DNA of 64,000 nucleotides from Tenrec ecaudatus. Taxonomy: Eukaryota; Chordata; Mammalia; Afrosoricida; Tenrecidae. Both the position numbers and the translations under genes were made by a program. Numbering within the stretch: position 1 is the stretch's first letter; every line of letters starts with the position of its first letter. The stretch is taken from positions 24,392,001 through 24,456,000 of the forward strand of contig NC_134540.1 of the NCBI RefSeq assembly GCF_050624435.1. Direction: 5' to 3'. The notes beneath the pieces were generated by a model, which saw only the letters and a list, made by a program, of their open reading frames with translations, was not told the origin of the DNA and did not search any database. This document shows, one piece after another, positions 22,813 through 33,726 of the stretch.

Positions 22813-23483
22813 CCTGGTGGCTCAGTGGTTATTCCTGGGCTGTGTGTTCGTCCAGACTCGCTAGAGAGACAAATGCATAGACACTCACATATATATAAGA
22901 GAACTTCATATCAAAGTGCAATTGCATGTTAAGAAAACATCCCAGCTGAGTCTAAATCAAGTCCCCATGCCTGATGTTAGCCCATATGTCTGACACCAGT
23001 CTCTAAAGTCCTCTTCAGACTCACTCAGCACATGCAATGATGCCAAATGCAGGACGGTCACAGGCCAGTGAGTGGAAAGTCCAAGACAGTGGATGCATCT
23101 CCCGGGCTCTGGCTGCCATCAGTGTGGCTCTGTTTGGCTCTTCAATAGAAAGATCAAGAAGAGAGAGAGTATGTCCCACCTCCAGGGAGGAAAAAAGGAG
23201 CTCCCAGAATCCACAGGACAAGGCTATGCCCACACAGAGGCCTCATTGGCTGTGACTGACCGACAGGCTAGATCTCATCCTTTTGCAAGTTGACCGATTA
23301 GGTAGCTGCTGCAGGCTGTGACCTGCAAGGTCACCAGTTTGAAAACACCAACCACAATCCTCAGGAGAGAAATGGGATTTCTATTCCTATTAACTGTTAC
23401 CGTCTCGTAAACTCACTGGGGCATTTCTAGCCGGTCCTACAGAGTAACTATGAGTCGGCATAACTCAATGGCAGTGAGTTTTA
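22813..23483 (+). repeat. AfroSINE (7), split by a 469-bp insertion
   Basis: Head at 22813-22844 ('cctggtggctcagtggttat') and remainder at 23314-23483 ('acctgcaaggtcaccagttt', 'gtcctacagagtaactatga', 'ctcaatggcagtgagtttta'). The two parts join into a normal AfroSINE when the insertion and one GGCTGTG copy are removed. Confidence 0.8.
22845..23313 (+). mobile_element. LTR-like element (copy 2) nested in AfroSINE 7
   Basis: Starts TGTTCGTCCAGACTCGC and ends GTAGCTGCTGCA (TG...CA). It is flanked by GGCTGTG at 22838-22844 and 23314-23320, a target-site duplication of 5-7 bp (exact length ambiguous). No ORF. It shares its ends with the element at 18592-19153. TG...CA ends with a short duplication fit a solo LTR; this is inference. 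Confidence 0.6.
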
Positions 23484-24987
23484 ACTGTTGCAGAAAACAT
23501 CACATGTGAATGACTTTAATAAACAGATATTTATTTTCTCCCAGGTTAGGAAAAGAGAGGTCTAAATTCAGGGCACGTCTACGAGGGAATGCTTTATTTT
23601 GTTAAATGCCTTCATTCAGTGCCAACAGGGAAAGAAAGCCTTCTCCTAAAGATAGCACCCTAATTTGGACTTATTTCTAGTCCCATAAACTATTCTCTAG
23701 ATGTCACTCTGTCACCCGCCTAGCCACATTTCAAAAGTCATATGCTATTAAGTGTTGGGGAGAATCTACTCAAGCTCTTGAAGTTAAACTGCTATAAAAA
23801 TTTTTGTAAGACAATTTGACACTGTGTAATACACTTAAAGATATGTACACCCTATTCCCATGTCTATTCGTTGGTATGTACCCGAAAGAATGGTTCATAT
23901 ATAGCTACAGGTTGACATTTAAAACAATATTCTAGTTCACATACTACTCCCTGAAGCCCCAGCCTGGACTACCACTGTATTCTCCCCAATAGCGGACACT
24001 CTAAATTGTGTGTCCCGCTGACTCAGTTAGTCCACACCAGAAGCGCCATTCATTCTTGCCTTCCTACAATAAGTTATGCGATTAGTTATTCTGTAAGCCA
24101 TTAAATTCTGGGGTACAGTGTTATACAGCACAAAAATTAACAGAGAAGCCTAGATATCTGAATATATCTGCATTTACAGCTGCTTCAAATGTATCCAACT
24201 TGAATCAGGTGAATGGATGCTCACTACAAGCACAGGCAGCTTTCTCCAGGGTGATATGGGCAAAATCTCCTATTTTTTAGCTGGAGAGATGAAAAATGAG
24301 ATATAAACCCATTAAATATTTAAATTATACAAGAACAAAATAGCAGTTTAAGAAAATAATTTTATTAGGCTTTATAAGACAATGGGTTAGCCAGAGCTAA
24401 AGTATAGATAAAGCAATTGCCAACAACAGGAAACTGAGCTCCGGGTATCAGGAAAGATATTAAAGAAGTATGCTGTAACATAAACACATACTTTGTTCTG
24501 CAATATTTTCTTCATTAAAAATATGTTCAGTCATTCAGACGGAGTTGTTCTGTTTCTTCAAGAATGTAAAGCTTAACTTGTGAAGGATCTTTCAAAAGTT
24601 GTTATATGTAAGACATTGTGCTAACACACAGACGATTGAAAATGTTTCACTAACATTCAGTAAGAGGTAAAATCGAGGAAGGATGACAAATGTGAAAAAT
24701 AGAGCTATCCACAGGGTAAAGCGAGACCATATAAATGGAATTGTTGGGTCCCTTTTCTGGGACCTTGGGGAGGTATCGCTGGAGAATATGAAAATGTTTG
24801 TTAGGCATATAAATGTCAAAACGTAAGCAAAAATACAGACAGGTGAAATAAGACAGTGCACTCATATTACTCTCAGTAGGTAACTTCTCATTTCAAAAGT
24901 ATAGTGTCTTAGAGATTCCAAACACTATAGCAGACAGCTAGTATAATAAAGGATGGAATAGAAATGGCCTCAAATAACTAATTTTCA
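23484..24987. other. Intergenic, no gene
   Basis: AT-rich; nothing recognised with confidence. Antisense frames at 24592-24865 are hydrophobic but show no family resemblance. Confidence 0.45.
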
Positions 24988-25790
24988 GTGGAAGCAGACA
25001 ATAAGAAAGTAGACAACCATTGCTACACTGCAGCCTGACTGGCTCGACTCCTCCCCACAACCCTTCCATAAGGGGATGTCCAGTTGTCTACAGATGGGCT
25101 CTGGGTTCCCACTCCGCACTCCCCCTCATTCACAATGATATGATTTTTTGTCCTTTGATGCCCGGTACCTGATTCCTTTGACACCTCATGATCACACAGG
25201 CTGGTGTGCATCTTCCATGTGGGCTTTGTTCCTTCTCAGCTAGATGGCCGCTTGTTTACCTTCAAGCCTTTACGACCCTCAGTCACTATATCTTTTGATA
25301 GCCGAGAACCATCAGCTTTTTTCACCACATTTGCTTATGCCCCCATTTGTCTTCAGCAATCATACCGGGGAGGTGAGAATGATGGAATGCCAGTTTAATA
25401 GAACAAAATATTCTTGCATTGAGGAAGTACTTGAGTGGAGGACCAATGTCCATCTGCTACCTTAACACTAAACCTATAAATATATGCACATAGATCTATT
25501 TCCCCATCCTCATATATAAATATATTTACATATGTACATGCCTTTCTTTAGACCTCTATACATGCCCTTTGCCTCCTAGTTCTTTCCTCTACTTCTGTTT
25601 ACTTTCCTTTTGTCCCACTATCATGCTCAGCCTTCATTTGAGTTTCAGTAATTCCTCTTGGTTACATTCCCCTAGGGCATTCCCTACCAGGCCTCCTACA
25701 CCCTCCTCTCCACCTATTTGAAACATAAAACTTTCCCCTAGTTTCTAAATTCTTCTTCCCCTCTTCTTCCCTGAAGGAAACACCGTGTAA
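24988..25790 (-). mobile_element. LINE 3' UTR fragment lacking its tail (copy F)
   Basis: 'gactggctcgactcctcccc', 'gatcacacaggctggtgtgc', 'agctagatggccgcttgttt', 'ccaccacatttgcttatgcc'-like text, then 'ctaaacctataaatatatgc'. It overlaps copy C at its left end and extends further into the UTR than any other copy. The poly-A end is absent, so it was broken after insertion. Confidence 0.6.
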
Positions 25791-25867
25791 GATATGTATT
25801 CAAAGACAAAAAAAATTACATGAGATGCATTAATCTCTGGCTGCAGTCACCTGGGGACTAATTTAAA

Positions 25868-26092
25868 CCTCTAACCTTATATTTCGTTCTGCAGAGACTA
25901 GATTTTGGCGGTGGTGTGTGCTTTCCATCCTGACTCCCAGTGAACCTAGCAGAGTAGATCGGCCCCATAGCTTTTTCAAGGCAGTGATTTTTATGGAAGC
26001 AGCCAGCAGCTCTCTTCTTCCAAAGAGCCATTGGTGGGTTCAAACCACCAACGTTTCAGTTATCAGCCAAGTGCTTTGCCATTGTGTTTGAC
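25868..26092 (-). repeat. AfroSINE-like (8), diverged
   Basis: Antisense 'gcagagtagatcggccccat', 'gtgggttcaaaccaccaacg', 'cagccaagtgctttgccatt'. An older subfamily than most copies in the window. Confidence 0.6.
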
Positions 26093-26204
26093 CTGGTTTT
26101 AATAAGATGATGTGAACGTATTGGAGACTATGATAGACAAACCAGTCTATGGTCTAATTTCCAACTAAAGATCTTGAGTATTTCAGGATACCTATTTATG
26201 TAGC

Positions 26205-26365
26205 TCTGAGTCGCTCACGGCTTTTCCGTAGATTCTGGCTCATGGAAACCCTAGAGGAGAGAGTGGAATGAGGGTACCTGCTCCCACAAATATTTACACC
26301 CTCAGAACCCTAGATAAGGTGGCTATGAGTTGGGGTCCATGAAGACGACGTGTTTTTCTTTTGCT
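26205..26365 (+). repeat. AfroSINE-like (9), partial
   Basis: 'ggctcatggaaaccctagag', 'aaggtggctatgagttgggg', 'tccatgaagacgacgtgttt'. Diverged 3' two-thirds. Confidence 0.5.
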
Positions 26366-26374
26366 TTGTTTTTT

Positions 26375-26930
26375 CAACTTTATTAGATAATTCTGTATTT
26401 TTTCCATTTATTCCACAGCAGTTTTAGGCATCCTCTATGGACTTTTAAATGTGCATTGAGCTTTGGGAACACAAAGAAATCTGAAAGGATAAGATTGGGG
26501 TTATAGGGTGGATAGGGTCATAGTTCCCAATGAAATTCTTGTAGGCCAGCCCTTGTTATTCTTGAATAATGAGCAGATACTGGTCTTGATGAAAGGGGGC
26601 GTGGTTACTCAGTGTATCTTTGCTGGTCTTTTTTAGTAGACGCAGATTTGAGTTTCCTTAAAACTTTTTCCTATTAACCCCCCAAGTCATCTTGTATCCT
26701 TCAAGAAAAAAAATCTACCAAGATTTCCCTTTGGAGTCTCCCAAACCAGTGGCCACAATCTGCTGAGGTGACCTCTCTGCCTTGACCTTAACCTGCTGTC
26801 AGGTTCCCTTGGATGCCACTCTTGGGAGTGAAGACATTTTCAAAGGCACCCTGAAGAGACTAAGACAAGTGGATAATAGAGAATTTGTCTTCTGTCATCC
26901 TCTGATCAAAAAAATGTGTTTACATATTTT
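26375..26930 (-). mobile_element. Possible mariner-type transposase relic
   Basis: On the minus strand, frameshifted text resembles the DD34D C-terminus. 26450-26520 translates to a HP-P-rich stretch followed by FFVFPKLNAHL, like the mariner 'HPPYSPDL...FFLFPKLK' block. 26690-26710 gives FFLEGYKMTWG. Many stops and no terminal inverted repeats identified, so support is weak. Confidence 0.3.
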
Positions 26931-27084
26931 TATTTAGAATGAACCTGCATGTATATGAACCGGAACCTTCATAGTGAGTGATAGATTTTTGTTTGTTTTT
27001 TTTACTTACCTATTATAGTCGTACTTTTCTGCGTATCTATTACAGAGATGAAGAAAACAAACATGACGACATACTGAACAAGAC

Positions 27085-27205
27085 AGTTAACCTCTTTTAG
27101 GCTTCAGTTTCTTCCTTTAAATATTAGGAGGATGATTGCGAGTGTGTGCGCGAGAGATGAGATTTAGATGAGATAATCCATGTACAGTATTTAAGGCTGA
27201 GCTTA
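27085..27205 (+). repeat. MIR-like relic
   Basis: 'agttaacctcttttaggctt', 'cagtttcttcctttaaatat', 'gatgagataatccatgtaca' follow the MIR core order. Confidence 0.5.
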
Positions 27206-29370
27206 AACAGTCCAAACCAAGTCAATTCTCACTGGTAAGTGATGGCAACATGTGGGTTTCAGATTCTAATCCTGTGCGCCATAGGATTGTCAGTGAGTTT
27301 CATATCCTGGAGAGCTATAACCAGACCTTTCTCCTACAGAACCTCTTGGGAAGATCATCAGCCTTTGAACAGAAATCAAGAACTTACCCACGACACCACC
27401 CAGGGACTTCCACAACTGCTCCGCTGACGCGGCTGCTGTGCTGGGAGGCATCTTTAGACACTGTGGCAGGGAGCACAGAAGAGGGAGCCTGAAGAGGGGG
27501 ACAATCCCAGAGCAGGAGGGATTGGGGGGATGTTGAACGATGAATGCACTTGTATAGGTAAGAGGCGGCCAGCTTGCCCTCTCCCTGTTCCCTCAGGTCC
27601 ACTGATTCATCCCTGAACTGGCAATACACGTTATACCAGACTCTCCTACCGACGCACATGATAGAGGCTGAAATCATAGGCTAAAATATATGATTGTATT
27701 GAGAAATCCTAAATTATATGCAAAGTCAATAAAGAAAAAAACATATTTTCACTTATCGACTTTCTCATTGTCTGGCATCCCGCGTTTAAGGCCATAGAAA
27801 AGCATCGACTATGTACTTTGCGCGTCGATTTCAAACAGCCAGCAGAAGTGCCTGCTGGGGTCAGAGGTGGCTAATGTTGTGTGTCCGCTCGGCTGGGTCG
27901 CGATTGTCAGTGGTCTGGCACTCACACAATGCTGAAATGTGGCAGTTCGGCGATGATGGAGTCAGGCTCTATCTTGTGATCTGATGTGGTCAGCCTCCCT
28001 TGTCCCGTAGCGCCACTCTTGGCACCGTGACCTGGGCTCCGGGCCTTAACGGTGTTGATCAGGGAGGAGTGGGCATCAACTCCAAACCATGTAAATCATT
28101 CCAATTTTATGATTCTCTTTATAACTAAAAATGCCTAATTATTAAAACATCAGGGTAAATGTAATTGCAGCCATCACTGACGATTGCTCGCTTGCCTGTA
28201 ATGAACGTGATTTTCAGCTTGTACTTTTGCACTGACTGATGAAGAAACTTCCAGATGGAGAGGTTTAATTTGTGACATGCTCCCTAGTCTATTCGCATTG
28301 GCTTTCACTTCCATTTTAAATTACAGAGAGAATTCCCAAAATTTCAAATAGCCCCTAGAGATCTGGTGAAACAGCTAATCTCTTTCTATGAGCATGCTAA
28401 CAAAAGCAATTTCTTACTGAGCTCTATGCTACCCAATGGGACTGATAATGAATCTGCATTATGGTAACCTTTAAAAGAAGGGACGATACGAAGACCTTTT
28501 AGGGAGGTGTATTTATTATGTGGCGAATGCGTCTGTCTCCATGTGGGTGCTTCTGTTCAGATTCACTTTGTACTCAACTGTGCCAGAACCTCCCGTCTCT
28601 TCCTTTTCAGCAGTGGGTCTGAATTAATAAGCCCCATTCTGTTACGTACCCCAGTGTCAGTAAGTACGAAGCCCCAATGTGATCTGCAGCTTTCTCCGGT
28701 TATTTCATTTCTCACTGAGTGTAGGCCTTGTCATTTCCCCTTAAGATTTATAAAGAACTGAAGTGCATCTTAGTGCACACTTCTGGGTGAAATCCCTGCA
28801 TTTGTTTGTTTGTTTGCTTACTTCTTTTTAACTTGGAGGAAAGAAACTAGTACAGTTACCCAGACAGAATGCAGTCGCATTTACTGGGAGTTTCCTACAG
28901 AGGGCAGCTTCACCTTATTGGAAACCCAATTGCCTCAGACTGATTACCAGAGAACGGAGAACTGCATCATAAAAGCAGAAGTGGCTGTTTGCTCTTACTA
29001 ACCAGTGTTCTTCTCTACACTCTTTGTTACCTTCTCTGTAATGGCAGATACCTGGGACACTCCGTATAATCGTTCAGACACACAGGCCAGTAAGACTCAC
29101 TCACGATGCTGTTCAGCTCGCTTGTGGGTGAGCTGAAGACAGCTGTTCATATTGCCTAAGAGGCAACAGATCCATGAGAGGAAGGGAAGGACAAGTCTGG
29201 AGCTGCCTTTTTGCAACAATAGCCTTTATAGAACAGAGGATATTTTTAAAGCATTGTATTGGAAAACAAAGGCTGATAATAAAGGAAAGTGTTTATGTAA
29301 TAAACTCATGCTGTGTAGTCATGGTCAATAAGTGCTTTCGGGCTAGAAGTTACTGAAATGAAAACAAAAA

Positions 29371-29373
<3 letters not shown>
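27206..29373. other. Intergenic, no gene; a GC-richer old repeat and a candidate conserved segment
   Basis: 27880-28040 ('cggctgggtcgcgattgtca', 'gatctgatgtggtcagcctc') resembles an old interspersed repeat that I cannot name and is unusually CpG-rich for one. 28120-28460 is AT-rich and unique-looking, with no recognised repeats. No coding signal. Confidence 0.4.

Positions 29374-29437
<64 letters not shown>
29374..29437. repeat. (TA)32 microsatellite
   Basis: 64 nt of uninterrupted TA directly before the minisatellite. A self-complementary tract able to extrude a cruciform. Confidence 0.95.
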
Positions 29438-29438
<1 letters not shown>

Positions 29439-29745
29439 GTATATCTCCCCAAAAGTATATATATACATATATCTCCCCAAAAGTGTGTATATATACACAT
29501 ATATCTCCCCAAAAGTGTATATATATACATATATCTCCCCAAAAGTATATATATATATGTATATCTCCCCAAAGTGTATATATACACGTATATCTCCCCA
29601 AAAGTGTATATATATACGTATATCTCCTCAAAAATGTATATATATACACATATCTCCTCAAAAGTATATATATATGTATATCTCCCCAAAAAGCATATAT
29701 ATATATGTATATCTCCCCAAAAGTGTATATATACATATATATACA
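29438..29745. repeat. Minisatellite, 10 units of about 30 bp
   Basis: The anchor TCTCCCCAAAA (TCTCCTC in two units) starts at 29444, 29472, 29504, 29534, 29564, 29593, 29623, 29653, 29681 and 29713. Spacing is 28-32 bp, and the spacers are variable (TA)n/(TATG) runs. The near-multiple-of-three period makes long spurious Tyr/Ile-rich frames on both strands. Probably grew out of the adjacent (TA)n. Confidence 0.95.
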
Positions 29746-31589
29746 CAAAATATAACATATACATATATTATACTCCCAAATAACAGGAGTGATATAGAGT
29801 ATAATCCTTGAGAAAGTAAATTGCTACTGTGGAAATTCTGAAAATAATTGTGTACTTGTGTGTGTACGTGTGCGCGTGAATTCCTTGGAACCATTTCATA
29901 TTATTAAAATACAAGATGATCAGATGACACATATCTAAGTGTATTTCTAAATTTTTTTAAAAATTTAATTCCTGGATAAAATAAGAGTCCTTAATATGGA
30001 GAGAATTTCCTCCAATGATATTACTTGGATGTCGGTTTTTAATTGTGCTATGTTTTATTGTGCTTATTAATTCTAACACACATAAATCCAAAGTGTGTAC
30101 ACAACTCCTTGCATGTTGTTTACCTTTGACCATTCCTGATTAGGCGGCTTTGTGGGGAGATTTTTCGAATAGCAGTTGGACTCATTAGAACATTTTAGCT
30201 AAGAACATGCAACAAGACACAAATGAGATTTTGTTTTAATATCAAGATGAAAAGAAACATAAAAGATATACAGACATTTGTCTTTAACTTTGCATATGAA
30301 ATACTCTTTTGGTTAGTTGGTATATGTTCCTTTGAACACCTATAATATTTACAATGAAACTTGTTGATTAGGGTTGATCCATTCTGTATTTTCCCTTGTA
30401 TATCCCATGCTTACAGTTCTACTGTCAGTCTAGAGCATTTGGGAACATTCTGATTTCTTCTCAGAGCAACTTGAAATAAAGTGCAAGAATGTAAAAAGGT
30501 ATTTTAGCTTTTAAAATTAGTTTCACTTTTTATCCTTTTAAATATTTAGTTTAACCAAGGCCTAAAACTTCCTTATGAGAAGCAAAATGTTCAAAGCATT
30601 CTTTATTGGAAAATGTAATCCTTCCTTAGCTTAATAGCAATCATTAATTTGTCAATCAAATCACTTAACATAAAAACAATAACAAACCTGCTGGTAAACA
30701 CATCCTTAATCGTATGCTAATGCTGGTTTCATTGTGTTCGAAAAATCAGTTGAATTTGCTTTTGGGGAAAGGCCACTTTCCCTGATGAGTTGAGTTGGCT
30801 GCCTTGTCCCTAAAAGTGCCTAGAAAGGACCCAGTCCACCTGCCTTGACATTCCTGCCTCATTGTTGACATTTCTTGGAGTTCAGTAGCTTCTTCAACTT
30901 TGTTGCATTGCAGAGCTCAAGACACTTCTTTGAAGACAAGGGCCATTCAAGTCTGCAGGACTTTTTGCAGCTTCACTCCAAAGGGAGGGTCAATGAAAAG
31001 CCTCCTGGTTCAGACAATTTAAACAGGGCAGCAGGAGGGCGTGCTATTGCTCTCTTAGAGATGGCTGTGCATGATCCCTGGGAAAGAAGTCGAAAGTGGC
31101 CAATCAGAATGAAAAAGGATCACAGAAAGAGCTTGGCTAGTTCCTTATGGAAAAGTTGGAGAAGACTTACACAATCAAGCACGGGTTTGATACTTGGTTT
31201 TCAAAGCTCGTCAAAAGGTGACGCCTAACTATTGAATGCCGCCATTTTGTTACTAAAGCAACCCAAGGGACGCCAGAGTTTCTTGCAGTGTCAGTAACTT
31301 TCTGGATATCTATCTACCTGCTGATCATGATATTTCTTCATCAACTGTCTGATCCCTGAAATAACACGATTTCCTCCATTTTTCTCAGGGTAGTCTCTTC
31401 GCATCCCACTGCACTGAAACGCTTAAGCACCAACTTTATGCAGGTACTGAGAGTATGTTCGGGCCTATCTCAGAACAGAGGGACAGTCATCGTACAGTGG
31501 TTAAGACAAACAAATGAACAGGTGCCAAAGAACCAAGCCTCTAGATCCACGCGTGCCCATCCATTAAGGTCAGTTCCCCTGTGGGAGCA
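29746..31589. other. Intergenic, no gene
   Basis: AT-rich sequence without recognised repeats up to about 30840. 30870-31228 contains a 117-codon plus-strand frame (Ser/Lys/Arg-rich) with no family resemblance and no start or splice support. It may be a relic of an unrecognised repeat. Confidence 0.45.
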
Positions 31590-31861
31590 AAGATGGAGAG
31601 GCTTTGTCACGTCTACTTTGGACGTGCGATCGGGAGGCACTGGCCCCTGGAAATACACCATGCTTGGTACCGTAGAGGGGCAACAAAAGAAGAAAATCCT
31701 CCACACGATGGATTGCCACGGTGGCTGTAACAATAGGTCCAAACATACGGACAACTGTGAGGATGGCGCAGCACCAGGTGGCATTTTGTTATGTTGCCCA
31801 TGCGGTCGCTGTGAGTTGGAATGGGCTCTGTGGCACCTAACAATAGGAAAACCACACCACG
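31590..31861 (+). mobile_element. RTE LINE 3' end
   Basis: 'actttggacgtgcgatcggg', 'caccatgcttggtaccgtag', 'gtgaggatggcgcagcacca', 'cggtcgctgtgagttggaat', 'gtggcacctaacaatagg'. This matches the RTE C-terminal region and its short 3' end. The last part is also the 3' signature of AfroSINEs, as expected if RTE mobilised them. No intact frame. Confidence 0.7.
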
Positions 31862-32065
31862 TAGGTAAGACTCCTGGTGGCTCAAGAGTAGAGCTTCTGA
31901 GCACATGGTTAGTGGTTCAAACACACCAGTCACTCTGTGGGAAAAAGATGAGTTTGTCTGCTCCAGTACAGCTGTACACTTTTGGAGATACTCAGAGGCT
32001 GTCCATCTCTGTCCTAGAAGGTAACTAGTAGTTGCAATTGAATTGATGTCAGTGGGCTGGTTGTT
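31862..32065 (+). repeat. AfroSINE (10), directly after the RTE end
   Basis: 'gactcctggtggctcaagag', 'gttagtggttcaaacacacc', 'ggtaactagtagttgcaatt', 'gatgtcagtgggctggttgt'. Confidence 0.75.
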
Positions 32066-32084
32066 TTGGTGGTGTTGCTATAGT

Positions 32085-32128
32085 TTTGGGATATATATAT
32101 ATATATATTTGGGTTTTATATATATATA
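32085..32128. repeat. Interrupted (TA)n tract
   Basis: Two TA runs separated by 'tttgggtttta', just 3' of AfroSINE 10; probably grown from its tail. Confidence 0.8.
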
Positions 32129-32221
32129 TCTCCATGAGTGGGAATGAAGGGAAGTGGGTTTCTTCTACATATTAAATGAGATGCAAAAATATTCTGCTTA
32201 ACTCACAAAGGTCTCTTGAAA

Positions 32222-32383
32222 ATCTAAACTGAACTCACCACCATCCAGTGGGTTTCTATGTCTGTAACTTTATGGAGTGAAAGTCCTATCTTTCTACAGT
32301 GGAGCAACTGGTAGTTTCAAACTGCCAACCTTTTGGTTAGCAGCCTATGGCATTGCCACCCCTTCACCAGGGTTCCCAAAGGT
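32222..32383 (-). repeat. AfroSINE (11)
   Basis: Antisense: 'ctgaactcaccaccatccag', 'tttcaaactgccaacctttt', 'ggttagcagcctatggcatt', 'caccagggttccc'. Confidence 0.8.
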
Positions 32384-32391
32384 CTCTGGAA

Positions 32392-32560
32392 GATCAAATC
32401 AAAGCCACTACCATGGTGTCCATTCTGATTCACGGTGATCCTTGTTAGGATTGGAGCCTCACATTCTCCCATGAAGCAGCTGATGGATTTGAACCACCCA
32501 CTTCACAGTTAGCAGTCCAGTGCTTCCTGACAGTGTCACTAGGGACCCCTTTGAAGACAG
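32392..32560 (-). repeat. AfroSINE (12), tandem to copy 11
   Basis: Antisense: 'caaagccactaccatggtgt', 'gatttgaaccacccacttca', 'cagttagcagtccagtgctt', 'cactagggacccc'. Confidence 0.8.
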
Positions 32561-33451
32561 ATGGGAGGTGTCAATAAGGACGTCAGCCCGATTCCTGGTT
32601 TGATCTCAATAGGCTGTGAGTTAGATAGAAACCTTCTCACCTTTTGCTAATCCTCAGTTTCCTCTTTGGCAGGGTCAAGGATGACATATGGGGAATAATC
32701 TAATGGACAGATAGTAAAAGGTTGCCTAGTCCTATAGGCTGAATCTTTCTGAGGTATGTCTGTGAGGAAGAGTTGAACAAGGATCCAAGAAGCTTTGTGA
32801 TGTTTGTCTTGGTTATTAGGGTGGGAGAAACAGTCACCTGAGACGCATCATCCTAGAAGGTCCTCCAATACTAAATGGGAATGATGTTCTGGTATCAAGA
32901 GTCAGTAAGCTCTCATTTATAACTTTAGCTGTAGTGAAGAATCTGATAGCTCCTCAGGAGAAAAAAATAAAAGAAGGCTCTCTGTCTGGGCTTCAAATAC
33001 TAATTTAGTGACAGTTTTTTGAAACCAAACACATTAATGTCCCTGCAATTTTGCAGTGAGAACTTCCTAGAAGTAGTTGTCTATTAGCACAGAAATGAAG
33101 ATATTTCAAATTTGATGACTCTTCAATATCATGGTATGAATCAAATAATATATGATTTTGGAATGAACAGTTTATAAAATTTGGGGACAGAGTAACCCGG
33201 TGGTACACACAAGAAGTTTAAATCACCCAGTACTTTGAGCTCATAGCAACTTCTACACACTCAACCAGGTAGTTATCAGAAATGACTAGAGACCCAATCC
33301 AGAGAACACATCAACAGTGTACATGTGTAGTTGAACGAAAATAGAATAAAGATGGTACCCACGCCTAGGGATCCCTCAACCAAGTCTCCTGAATATGCCC
33401 AGTCACAAACCGATGAGCCAATTATAAATTCTGATTTCTGCAGTAAATATA
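32561..33451. other. Intergenic, no gene
   Basis: Possible short MIR trace at 32640-32690 ('tcctcagtttcctctttggc') and a possible very degraded SINE near 33185-33300. Otherwise unassigned. Confidence 0.4.
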
Positions 33452-33642
33452 AAGGAGCCCAGGTGGCATAGGGGTTACATGTTGGGCTGCTAACCCCAAA
33501 GTCAGCTTTTCTAAACTCTCAGCCACTCCAGGGGAGAGCTGGCAGTTTCTGTTCATGTAAGGACTTGTAGTCTCAGAAACTCACATGAGCAGTTCTACAG
33601 GGTCACTATGAGTTAGAATCGACAGGGACAGTGAGTGAGTGA
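33452..33642 (+). repeat. AfroSINE (13)
   Basis: Full-length: 'aggagcccaggtggcatagg', 'gttgggctgctaaccccaaa', 'gcagttctacagggtcacta', 'gagttagaatcgacagggac'. It is the last AfroSINE before the repeat-free zone around exon 1. Confidence 0.85.
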
Positions 33643-33656
33643 AAAAAATATATATT

Positions 33657-33703
<47 letters not shown>

Positions 33704-33726
33704 GGATGGATGGATAGATATAGATA
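33657..33726. repeat. (GATA)n/(GATG)n microsatellite
   Basis: A run of GATA units, then three GATG, then GATA. It sits in the tail of AfroSINE 13. Confidence 0.95.

Noticed and set aside
29444..29720. CRISPR-like regular spacing of an 11-bp block
   Set aside because: Spacers are simple TA/TG repeats rather than unique sequence, the block is far too short, and this is a mammalian genome. It is a minisatellite.
29306..29894. Long Tyr/Ile-rich frames on both strands (up to 152 codons)
   Set aside because: Produced by the ~30-bp minisatellite and (TA)n; the period is close to a multiple of three so stops are avoided. Not proteins.
31438..32028. 196-codon plus-strand frame
   Set aside because: It covers an RTE 3' end and an AfroSINE; the RTE portion is out of its native frame and the rest is SINE.
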